Positions 1 to 7,696 of a stretch of 64,000 nt of DNA are shown in pieces (the first letter of the stretch is position 1; each line of letters begins with the position of its first letter). The notes beneath the pieces are model-generated. The model was not told the origin of the DNA, did no database searches, and saw only the letters and a program-made list of their open reading frames with translations. Origin of the DNA: Deinococcus sp. AB2017081 (lineage in GTDB: Bacteria; Deinococcota; Deinococci; Deinococcales; Deinococcaceae); NCBI RefSeq assembly GCF_034440735.1, contig NZ_CP140098.1, positions 3,267,501 to 3,331,500 of the forward strand. Direction: 5' to 3'. The position numbers were made by a program, and so were the translations under genes.

Positions 1-924
1 CGCCGCCGCCATGGCCGCCAGCGCGTTCGCCACGTTGAAGCGCCCGATCATGGGCAGGGTGGCGTCGAAGTCGCCCAGCGGCGACGTGACCCGGAAATGC
101 AGGCCGGTCGCCCGTTCCCCGATACCGTGGGCCTGCCAGTCGGCGGGCTGCCCCTCGGCGCTGTAGGCGATCTCGGTGGAGGCCACGCCGCGCAGGCGGG
201 TGATCCACGGATCATCGGCGTTCAGGATCGCCAGGGGGCTGCGCTCGATCAGCTGGCGCTTGGCCGCGAAGTAGTGCTCCACGCTGCCGTGGAAGTCCAG
301 GTGCTCGCTGCTCAGGTGCGTCCACACCGCCATGTCCCACGCCACGCCGCGCACGCGGTCGAGGCTCAGGGCGTGTGAACTGGCCTCCAGCACCGCCGCG
401 CCCGCCCCGGCAGCGACCATGTCGCGCAGGGTGGCCTGCACCTGCGGGGCCTCGGGCGTCGTGAAGTGGGCCGGGAAGTGGCGCAGCACACCGTCAGGCA
501 GCTCGTAGCCGACCGTGCTCAGCAGGCCCGTGGACACGCCCGCCGCCCGCAGCAGATGCCGGGCCAGCCAGCTGGTGGTGGTCTTGCCGTCGGTGCCGGT
601 CACGCCCACGACCGTCAGGGCACGGCTGGGATGCCCGGACAGCGCGGCGGCGGCGTCGGCCAGGGCGGCGCGGGCCGAAGGCACCGTGAGGTACGGCAGC
701 GGGGACGCCTGATCCGGCGTCAGGCCCTCGCCCAGCACGGCGACCGCGCCCGCCGCCGCGACCTGTGGCAGGAAGGTATGGCCGTCGAAGCGGGCCCCAC
801 GGATCGCCACGAACACGTCGCCGGGCTGCACCCACGCCGCGTTGTGCGTGACGTTGCCCACCGGGATGTCCGGCAGGTCGGTGACGGGCAGCTTCAGGGC
901 GGCGGCAAGCTCCGGCAGACGCAT
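1..924 (-). CDS. murE: MurE ligase (UDP-MurNAc-tripeptide synthetase), C-terminus outside window
   Basis: This cytoplasmic Mur ligase adds the third, diamino residue to UDP-MurNAc-L-Ala-D-Glu using ATP. The visible 308 codons begin MRLPELAAAL and carry the Mur ligase P-loop GVTGTDGKTTT, followed by EASSHALSLDRV and the central-domain stretch HLDFHGS. The C-terminal domain that selects the diamino acid lies beyond the left edge. Deinococcus wall peptide is known to use ornithine, so L-ornithine is the inferred substrate. There is no clear Shine-Dalgarno site: TAGCCT sits six bases before the ATG (931-936), which suggests a leaderless transcript. The family call is secure; the substrate is inferred. 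Confidence 0.93.
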   Translation of the reverse strand, partial: MRLPELAAALKLPVTDLPDIPVGNVTHNAAWVQPGDVFVAIRGARFDGHTFLPQVAAAGAVAVLGEGLTPDQASPLPYLTVPSARAALADAAAALSGHPSRALTVVGVTGTDGKTTTSWLARHLLRAAGVSTGLLSTVGYELPDGVLRHFPAHFTTPEAPQVQATLRDMVAAGAGAAVLEASSHALSLDRVRGVAWDMAVWTHLSSEHLDFHGSVEHYFAAKRQLIERSPLAILNADDPWITRLRGVASTEIAYSAEGQPADWQAHGIGERATGLHFRVTSPLGDFDATLPMIGRFNVANALAAMAAA

Positions 925-976
925 GGGCGGAGGCTAGCAGAGTCGCGCCGGAGCGTGACCGGCCCCCCTCCGGCGC

Positions 977-1948
977 TCACGGCAGGCGGCGGTCCAGGCG
1001 GGAGACCAGCCACCCGGCGGGCTGGGCCAGCGCCACCAGCACCCGCATGGGGCCGTGCACGGCCCGCAGCTGCTCGGTTCGGCCCACCCCCAGGGTGTAG
1101 GAGTAGCGGCTGTAGGCCAGGGCGCTGCGGACGAACTCCAGGGGCGCGGGCCGCCACCATTCGCGCAGTTCGGTGAGCACCATGACGTGGTACGGCAGTC
1201 GGCCCCGCATGGCGCCCCGCGACAGGGCAGTCAGCTGATCCGGGCGACGCTCGGCGACGTGGTACGACCGCAGCGCCTCGTTCACGAAGCGGGTGCGGTA
1301 CCGCCGGGCGATCCGGAACCACACGACGCTCTCGCTGACGAAGCGGGCGTCGGGATCGACCGGGAACGGAAAGGCCCGCAGCACGTCGGTGCGGTGAAAG
1401 CCCCAGCGCTCCCAGCGGTCGCGGTACCGGAAGTGCATCTCCAGGGAGTCCGAATCCATGACGGCCCGGCGGTAGGGCCGGCCGTGCAGCTTCCCGCGTT
1501 CGTCCAGGCACAGACCCGTGACCCCCGTGAACTGCGACCGCTCTGCTTCGGGGATGGCATGCCAGTGGTGTAGCAGGCGCTCCAGGGCGGTGGGCACACA
1601 GGTATCGTCGGAATCCAGGTTCAGGAACAGCTCGCCGCGTGCGACCTGCACGCCCCGGTTCAGGGCGGCAGGTTTTCCGGCGTTGGGCTGGTACAGATAC
1701 CGCACCGGGAACGCGGCGCGCGCGGCCCATCCCTCGACCAGCTCGCGGGTGCCGTCGGTGCTGCCGTCGTCCACGACCACCCATTCGAAGGCGCGCAGGG
1801 TCTGCCGGGTCAGGCTGTCGTACACGCGGGGCAGCGTGTGGGCGCGGTTGAAGGTGGCCGTGAAGACCGTGAAGATGGGCGGCCCGGCGGGGGCCTCCGG
1901 TCTGGCGTGGCCGGACTGCACCGGCCGGTGTGGAACGGAACCGGTCAC
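977..1948 (-). CDS. family 2 glycosyltransferase
   Basis: This is a predicted nucleotide-sugar transferase with a GT-A fold, likely acting at the cytoplasmic membrane on envelope or exported glycans. Close to the N-terminus it has FTVFTATFNRAHTL, then VVVDDGSTDGT (nucleotide site) and NLDSDD (the DXD-type metal site). I chose the GTG at 1948 because GAGG lies five bases upstream and overlaps the stop of the preceding gene (1956-1958). The longer reading from ATG 1999 would overlap that gene by 44 bases. The protein is 323 residues with no membrane segment. Donor and acceptor cannot be read from sequence. It is probably co-transcribed with the membrane protein upstream. Confidence 0.87.
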   Translation of the reverse strand: MTGSVPHRPVQSGHARPEAPAGPPIFTVFTATFNRAHTLPRVYDSLTRQTLRAFEWVVVDDGSTDGTRELVEGWAARAAFPVRYLYQPNAGKPAALNRGVQVARGELFLNLDSDDTCVPTALERLLHHWHAIPEAERSQFTGVTGLCLDERGKLHGRPYRRAVMDSDSLEMHFRYRDRWERWGFHRTDVLRAFPFPVDPDARFVSESVVWFRIARRYRTRFVNEALRSYHVAERRPDQLTALSRGAMRGRLPYHVMVLTELREWWRPAPLEFVRSALAYSRYSYTLGVGRTEQLRAVHGPMRVLVALAQPAGWLVSRLDRRLP

Positions 1949-1955
1949 AGCGGCC

Positions 1956-2735
1956 TCAGCTGGACGCGGCTCCGGAGAAGGCCAGCGTGACCGTCGCACC
2001 GGGCCGCGCTGCCCCCAGGCTGTCGAGCAGAACGCCGATGAACAGGATCGCGCCGGTCATCTCCAGGCCCTCCTCCAGGGTGCTGGCGGCCAGCAGGGCG
2101 GGCGCGGCCTCCCCGAGCCGCGTGTCGAGCAGCCCGCCGAGCATCTCGAGCCCCGCTGCCCCGAGCACGTACACGGCCGCGGCGGCCAGCAGGCGGGTCA
2201 GGATCCGGGGCGGCAGCGACCGCAGGAAGGGCAGCAGCGCTGCGAGCAGCCCTGCCCCCAGAACCGCATATGGCACGACCCAGGCGTAGTGCAGCACGCC
2301 GTCCACCCGCAACAGGTGTCGGAGGGGCGCCGTGAGCAGTTCGTGCAGGTGCAGGTATTCATCGGCGGTCAGGTAGGCGAACACCCACGCCAGCGTGCGC
2401 CACCCACGGGCCTCGATCCCCCTGCGCGGCCGGACAGTGCGGGCGAGCAGGCCCAGCAGCAGGGCACACGCCAGCAACAGCGCGGCACTGTACAGGGAGG
2501 GCAGGTTGCCCTCCAGTCCGGCGTTGGTGGCCCGCATGACGCTGGCGTAGACCTCGGACTCCGGATGGGCACGCGACAGCAGTTGCCCGACCACCGAACA
2601 CAGCAGCAGCACAGCCGCGACGAGCAGCAGCGCCCACCTCACCGGCCCCGCCCGCACCGTCATGGAAAGACCGCTCTGAACGGGTTCCGGAGCAGCATCG
2701 GTCGAGATGGGCTGTGTCGATCCTGCACTCGTCAT
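1956..2735 (-). CDS. uncharacterised multi-pass membrane protein
   Basis: This is a 259-residue protein with about six or seven hydrophobic segments, the first near residues 33-54. Between segments are acidic/histidine motifs, TADEYLHLHE in the middle and STLEEGLEM near the C-terminus. Their spacing looks conserved and could form a metal or proton site inside the membrane. I recall uncharacterised membrane proteins with similar DE..LHE and EE.LEM motifs, but no function. An AGGAGA site precedes the ATG by about eight bases. It is tightly coupled to the glycosyltransferase downstream, so a role in the same glycan pathway is plausible but unproven. Confidence 0.72.
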   Translation of the reverse strand: MTSAGSTQPISTDAAPEPVQSGLSMTVRAGPVRWALLLVAAVLLLCSVVGQLLSRAHPESEVYASVMRATNAGLEGNLPSLYSAALLLACALLLGLLARTVRPRRGIEARGWRTLAWVFAYLTADEYLHLHELLTAPLRHLLRVDGVLHYAWVVPYAVLGAGLLAALLPFLRSLPPRILTRLLAAAAVYVLGAAGLEMLGGLLDTRLGEAAPALLAASTLEEGLEMTGAILFIGVLLDSLGAARPGATVTLAFSGAASS

Positions 2736-2942
2736 CTGTCCGTCTCCTGTCCCCGAGCGCCGGCAGGGCTCCGGTCAACCAGCCGCATCACACCGGGAAC
2801 GCCCGCTGGCACGCACAGCATAGCTCTCATCTGACCGCTCGTAAATCTCACGTTGTCGTGTCACCGCTGCGTGATCAGCCACCTGGACAGCTGCAGTCAG
2901 GGTGGCCCGTGCAGGCACGGGGCCTGTCTCCGCGTCCTGGGC

Positions 2943-3566
2943 TCAGCGCAGCAGCGGCAACCCGAAGCCGTGGCCCTGCACCCGCGCACAGACCCACTCG
3001 AAGGCCTGCGGATCCGCAACGAAGTCCAGCCGATCCCCGCTGACCCGGATCACCGGGCAGGCGTCGAAGCCCGAGATCCAGGCGTCGTACAGGGCGTTCA
3101 GGCCGCCCAGGTACGCCTCGGGAATGTCCTGCTCGTAGGCGCGGCCCCGCATGGCGATCCGCGACTTCAGGGTGGGCAACGAGGCGTCGATGTGGATCAG
3201 CAGATCCGGCACGCGCAGGGCCGGCAGGATGCCCGAGTACAGGCCCCAGTACGTCTCCCAGTCCCGCGGCTCCATGTTCCCGCCCTGGTACAGGTTGCGG
3301 GCGAAGATGTTCGCGTCCTCGAAGACCGTGCGGTCCTGAATGACGTACCGCGCCCCGGTCACCAAGTTCAGGTGCTGCTCCAGCCGCCGCGACAGGAAAT
3401 ACACCTGCGAATGAAAGGAATACCGGTGCATGTCGCCGTAGAAGTCCTCCAGGTACGGATTGTCGGCGTACGGCTCGTACACGGGACGCAGGCCGTAGCG
3501 GTCGGCAAGCATGCGCGTCAGGGTGCTCTTGCCGCTGCCGATGTTGCCCGAGACCGCGAGGTACAT
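2943..3566 (-). CDS. deoxynucleoside kinase, first of a tandem pair
   Basis: This enzyme phosphorylates a deoxynucleoside to its 5'-monophosphate for dNTP salvage. The 207-residue protein has the P-loop GNIGSGKST at residues 8-16, then EPYADNPYLEDFY (substrate carboxylate region), QDRTVFED (the DRS-type motif with Thr) and MRGRAYEQ (arginine lid). It belongs to the dAK/dGK/dCK family; the EPYADNP region fits a purine or cytidine kinase, but specificity is uncertain. It follows a paralogue by 52 bases and is probably co-transcribed with it. The short gap contains a GATGGC(G/A) direct repeat. No strong ribosome site is visible. Confidence 0.88.
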   Translation of the reverse strand: MYLAVSGNIGSGKSTLTRMLADRYGLRPVYEPYADNPYLEDFYGDMHRYSFHSQVYFLSRRLEQHLNLVTGARYVIQDRTVFEDANIFARNLYQGGNMEPRDWETYWGLYSGILPALRVPDLLIHIDASLPTLKSRIAMRGRAYEQDIPEAYLGGLNALYDAWISGFDACPVIRVSGDRLDFVADPQAFEWVCARVQGHGFGLPLLR

Positions 3567-3618
3567 CAGCAGAACCGCTGATGGCAGATGGCGGATGGCG
3601 GACGGCGGAGCCCAGGCA

Positions 3619-4230
3619 TCAGTCGGCGGCCTGGCCGGCGGTCAGGGTCTGGTGGACACGGTCGAGGATGAGCTGCTCGTCCTCGGGACGGCCCACGAAG
3701 TCCAGATCGCCGGCGTGGATGGTCAGCAGCGGGTGGGGGTACGTGCGGAAGTATTCGTCGTAGCGGCGCGTGAGTTCGGCCAAGTACGCCGCCTGCATAT
3801 CGCGCTCGAAGGGGCGGCCGCGTTTGCCGACACGCCGCAGCAGTTCGTCTGGATCGGCCCGCAGGTACACGACCAGATCCGGAGTCGGCAGCCGGGGCGA
3901 CAGGTGCGCGTAGAGATCCTCGTACAGCGCGAACTCGGCATCCTTGAGGTTCATGGCCGCGAAGATGAAGTCCTTGTCGAACAGGTAGTCGCTGACGACG
4001 TTCCCGGCAAACAGACCCGGCTGGGCCAGCGCCGAGAGCTGCTTGAAGCGCGACAGCAGGAAGAACACCTGTACCTGAAAGGCGTAGGTGTCCGGCTGCT
4101 CGTAGAACCGCGCCAGGAACGGATTCTCCTCGACGATCTCCAGATTCAGCTCGGCGGAATAACGGGCGCTGAGACGGCCCGCGAGGCTCGTTTTTCCCAC
4201 CCCGATAGGGCCTTCGACCACGATGTACAT
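3619..4230 (-). CDS. deoxynucleoside kinase, second of a tandem pair
   Basis: This 203-residue paralogue of the downstream kinase also belongs to the deoxynucleoside kinase family. It has the P-loop GPIGVGKTS at residues 8-16, EENPFLARFY, a divergent DRS region (SDYLFDKD) and the lid KRGRPFERDMQAAYL. Divergence from its neighbour in the substrate region suggests that the two enzymes cover different deoxynucleosides, like the dGK/dAK pairs of some Firmicutes; this is inference. A TACACT box lies ten bases before the ATG. It is probably the first gene of a two-gene operon. Confidence 0.88.
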   Translation of the reverse strand: MYIVVEGPIGVGKTSLAGRLSARYSAELNLEIVEENPFLARFYEQPDTYAFQVQVFFLLSRFKQLSALAQPGLFAGNVVSDYLFDKDFIFAAMNLKDAEFALYEDLYAHLSPRLPTPDLVVYLRADPDELLRRVGKRGRPFERDMQAAYLAELTRRYDEYFRTYPHPLLTIHAGDLDFVGRPEDEQLILDRVHQTLTAGQAAD

Positions 4231-4361
4231 GACGGGCCGGAGTGTAGCGCGTCCGGGCGGACGTGAACGAGAGATGAAGGGCTTGACGGCGCGGCGACGG
4301 CGCCTCCAGAACGCGCCAGGCCAGAGCAGCGGCGTGGCTGGCTCTGGCCCGGGCGGCAGGT

Positions 4362-4565
4362 TCAGGTCTGCGGGGGTTCGTCCCCGTCCGGTGGATGCGG
4401 CGGCCCGGAGCCGGTGGGCTTCAGGCGGCCCGCGTGCCGCGCGGCCTGCGTCAGCACGAACTCGATCTGGGCGTTCACGCTGCGCAGGTCGTCGGCCGCC
4501 CAGCGTTCCAGCGCCGCGTACAGCTCGGGACTGATCCGCAGGGGGAAATTCTTGCGGGGAGCCAT
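4362..4565 (-). CDS. small ribbon-helix-helix (Arc/MetJ-like) protein
   Basis: This 67-residue protein begins [21 protein letters not shown] basic beta strand (FPLRI) is followed by two amphipathic helices, which is the ribbon-helix-helix DNA-binding fold. The C-terminal third is Pro/Gly-rich and probably disordered. It starts seven bases after the SPFH gene stop, so the two are likely co-transcribed. No toxin gene is adjacent, so a toxin-antitoxin role is not supported. It may autoregulate the SPFH operon through the palindrome at 5516-5537; this is inference. Confidence 0.7.
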   Translation of the reverse strand: MAPRKNFPLRISPELYAALERWAADDLRSVNAQIEFVLTQAARHAGRLKPTGSGPPHPPDGDEPPQT

Positions 4566-4572
4566 CGGGGTC

Positions 4573-5487
<915 letters not shown>

Positions 5488-5515
5488 ACGTCACTCTCCT
5501 GTCGAAGCGATACCT

Positions 5516-5537
5516 ATCAGAATGATATCACTCTGAT
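5516..5537 (-). promoter_or_regulatory. near-perfect 22-bp palindrome, probable operator of the SPFH operon
   Basis: The arms ATCAGA and TCTGAT bracket a TGATATCA core, and 10 of 11 base pairs match. Read on the minus strand, the element contains TATCAT, a good -10 box, so a bound protein would block RNA polymerase. It matches neither the radiation/desiccation response motif nor a classical SOS box as I know them. The regulator is unknown; the ribbon-helix-helix protein at the end of the same operon is one candidate. Confidence 0.55.
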
Positions 5538-5676
5538 GGCAATACGGACAGAGGGGGCATGGAGTTCCCGGTCGCGTGCGGGTGGCAGATGTGCCACAGG
5601 GAGCGATCTGCCGGGAGAGCGAGCCCGTCATACGGGATTGAGTTGATTGCCGAGCATGGCAGCGTCGTGAGCCGGA

Positions 5677-5768
5677 GACCCCTCTCCCCAGCCCTCTGCT
5701 TCGCAGCTCTGCGAGCCTCCCCTGGGGAGAGGGCGGGAGGAGCGCCGAGGGCGGAAGGGTGAGGGGTC
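5677..5768. repeat. 92-bp palindromic repeat with GACCCCTC ends
   Basis: The element starts GACCCCTC and ends with the inverted copy GAGGGGTC, with nested CTCCCC/GGGGAG arms. The same ends occur around the DUF559 gene at 28.5-29.0 kb. It fills most of the 415-base gap between the SPFH operon and the htrA gene. Otherwise that gap holds only the operator at 5516-5537; no gene was recognised in it. Confidence 0.65.
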
Positions 5769-5902
5769 TTGAATGCCGCGAACTCAACTGAGTCCGGCAT
5801 TACCCGGTATGGAGAGAGCCAACACCAACGTGAAGGGAGCCAGAATCATGTGTCCCTGGCTCCCCCTCTGCTATCTGCGCTCTGCCCTCAGCGCTGTGCT
5901 CC

Positions 5903-7003
5903 CTACTGCAACGTGCGCTTGAGCAGCGTGACCTTCACGTCCACACTCTTCTTGTTGCGCCACATGCGCAGCGTCACGGTCTGCCCCGGCCGCTTGGCCG
6001 CGACCAAGCGGGTCACGTCGAAGGCGTTCTGCACCCGCACACCGTCCACCGCCACGATCACGTCGCCCAGCGGGGCGACCAGCTGGTCGTTGTTGTTGCG
6101 GATAGAGCCGCGCACGCCCGCACGGGCCGCCGCACCGCCCGCCGCGACATCCAGCACCAGCGCGCCCTCGGAACTCGTGAGACCGGCGAGCTGGCGCAGG
6201 GCCGGTTCCAGGGCGTCCAGATCGCGCAGGCTCGCCCCCAGGGTGCCGCGCTGGGGCACACCGATCTTCTCCAGGTCGTCCAGACTCTGGCTGACCAGAT
6301 CGCCGGGAATGGCAATCCCGAGGAGTCCCGGAACGAACAGGTTGGCCCCAGCGGTCGCGTCGGCGACCCCGACCACATTGCCGCGCGAGTCGAGCACCGG
6401 GCCGCCGCTGTTCCCCTGCTGGATGGTCGCGGTGGTCATCAGGTAACGCCCGATCTCCTGACCCAGGTTGTCGTTGCGCGGCACGTCCTGCGCACTGGCG
6501 AGCACCGAGAACACGCCGGTCGCGACAAAGTTCTGGAACCGCAGCGGCGTGCCGATGGTCATCAGCTTCTGGCCCGGGATGAGGCGGGCACTCTGCCCGA
6601 AAGCCAGCGTCCGGGGGGCCGTGACGCCGACCACGCGCAGGATCGCGATGTCGATGCCGGGATCGACCCCCTCGATCTTGGCCGGCACCTTGCGGCCGTT
6701 GAAGAGCGTGACCGTCAAGGACTCGGCATCCTTGATGACGTGATAGTTCGTCACGATCAGGTCTTTCTTGTAGAAGAAGCCGCTGCCCGTGTCGATCGGA
6801 TCGTCACCGGTCTGGAGGACGTCCTTCCGGATGCGGTTGTCGATGCGGACGACCGCCTGCACCGCACTCTGCGAGACCTCGACGGTATTGATCTCATCCG
6901 GGGTCACCAGGGCACGCTGGGCACTCACACGGCCCGTGACATATGCGCCCGCGCCCACGCCGACGACCAGCAGGGCGGCTCCCAGGGCGCGGCGGGGGTT
7001 CAT
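5903..7003 (-). CDS. HtrA/DegP-type serine protease with PDZ domain
   Basis: This 366-residue membrane-anchored or exported S1C protease cleaves misfolded envelope proteins. An N-terminal hydrophobic segment (about residues 6-22) is followed by the trypsin-like domain with the full triad: His88 in TNYHVI, Asp119 in GIDIAIL and Ser199 in QQGNSGGP. A single C-terminal PDZ domain carries GDVIVAVDGVRVQN. I chose ATG 7003 because it overlaps the stop of the FmdB-like gene as ATGA, a sign of translational coupling. The open frame extends further upstream, but that part lacks protein-like content. Confidence 0.9.
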   Translation of the reverse strand: MNPRRALGAALLVVGVGAGAYVTGRVSAQRALVTPDEINTVEVSQSAVQAVVRIDNRIRKDVLQTGDDPIDTGSGFFYKKDLIVTNYHVIKDAESLTVTLFNGRKVPAKIEGVDPGIDIAILRVVGVTAPRTLAFGQSARLIPGQKLMTIGTPLRFQNFVATGVFSVLASAQDVPRNDNLGQEIGRYLMTTATIQQGNSGGPVLDSRGNVVGVADATAGANLFVPGLLGIAIPGDLVSQSLDDLEKIGVPQRGTLGASLRDLDALEPALRQLAGLTSSEGALVLDVAAGGAAARAGVRGSIRNNNDQLVAPLGDVIVAVDGVRVQNAFDVTRLVAAKRPGQTVTLRMWRNKKSVDVKVTLLKRTLQ

Positions 7004-7242
7004 TCGCCGCCTTTGGATCCTGAGCCGCCGGTGCTGGACGCGCCTGCACCGCCCTCGCCGCCGGACTTGCGGGAATCGTTGGCGTAAAAACCGCTGCCCT
7101 TGAACGCGATGCCGGGTCGCGCCAGCACGCGCTTGATGGGCACACCGGTCTGGGGGTGCGTGGTGTAGGCCTCGTCGCGCATGCTCTGCACGAGTTCGTA
7201 GATTTCGCCGCTGTCGAGGTTCTTGTACAGGTACGTGGGCAT
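7000..7242 (-). CDS. FmdB-like protein lacking the zinc-ribbon cysteines
   Basis: This 80-residue protein starts MPTYLYKNLDSGEIYELVQS, the FmdB/CxxC-SSSS pattern, in which the usual MPTY.Y.C..C segment is recognisable by its flanks. Both cysteine pairs are gone: the first is NLDSG and the second HPQTG, and the protein has no cysteine at all. The C-terminal tail is Ser/Gly-rich. It therefore cannot bind zinc in the family's usual way. AAGGA lies seven bases before the ATG, and its stop overlaps the start of the protease gene, suggesting joint function. The family's function is poorly defined. Confidence 0.75.
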   Translation of the reverse strand: MPTYLYKNLDSGEIYELVQSMRDEAYTTHPQTGVPIKRVLARPGIAFKGSGFYANDSRKSGGEGGAGASSTGGSGSKGGE

Positions 7243-7361
7243 GGTGTAATCCTTGTGGACAGTGCGTCCGGGACGCGTCCGGCGCACATCCTAGCAAGGG
7301 ACGGCAGGGACAACAGTACGCCGTGGCCGGTGGACAAGGGAGTGTGAACCCCACCCCCAGG

Positions 7362-7395
7362 TGTACTCACGTGAGTACATCAGGGATGCTATGCT
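7362..7395 (+). promoter_or_regulatory. glmS promoter with a perfect 18-bp palindrome over the -35 region
   Basis: TGTACTCACGTGAGTACA at 7362-7379 is a perfect palindrome. A TATGCT -10 box follows at 7390-7395, so the palindrome overlaps the expected -35 position, a typical repressor site. Transcription would start near 7402, upstream of the glmS ribozyme. The regulator is not encoded next to it. A GntR- or TetR-type protein would suit such symmetry; this is inference. Confidence 0.55.
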
Positions 7396-7434
7396 GGCGG
7401 TGAACCGTTGGTGTCCGGTTCACACAAACAGGGC

Positions 7435-7592
7435 AGCGCAAGGCCCCGGTGCTCTCCGGGGATACGAGGTGGAGGTCAGCGAATATTCTGCGGATGCCTC
7501 CAGGTGCACGCGTCCGCGCCTACCCGTCCTTCTGCGGAAGGAGAAGCCCGGCGATAACCCCCACGGCAACGTGGAGATAAGGCCGGGCAGGA
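7435..7592 (+). ncRNA. glmS ribozyme-riboswitch
   Basis: This self-cleaving RNA senses glucosamine-6-phosphate and lowers glmS expression. The conserved core is readable: a cleavage site A7435/G7436 in CAGCGCAAGG, then ACGAGGTGGAGGT, CGAATATTC and GCGGATGCCTCC, which follow the known glmS core with few changes. Downstream arms are TCCTTC/GAAGGA (P3.1-like), GCCCGGC 7546-7552 with GCCGGGC 7582-7588 (P4) and CCACG-GCAA-CGTGG inside it. It lies about 105 bases before the glmS ATG, where this class is expected. Exact ends are approximate. Confidence 0.88.
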
Positions 7593-7696
7593 CGTCCCCA
7601 AATCCACCGACACCCCCGTGACGTGCTCCACGGACGGCGCGGCCAGCCCCGGAGGCCGGTCTGCCCTGCCGTGTGGCGGCGCGGGCTGGAGTACAC

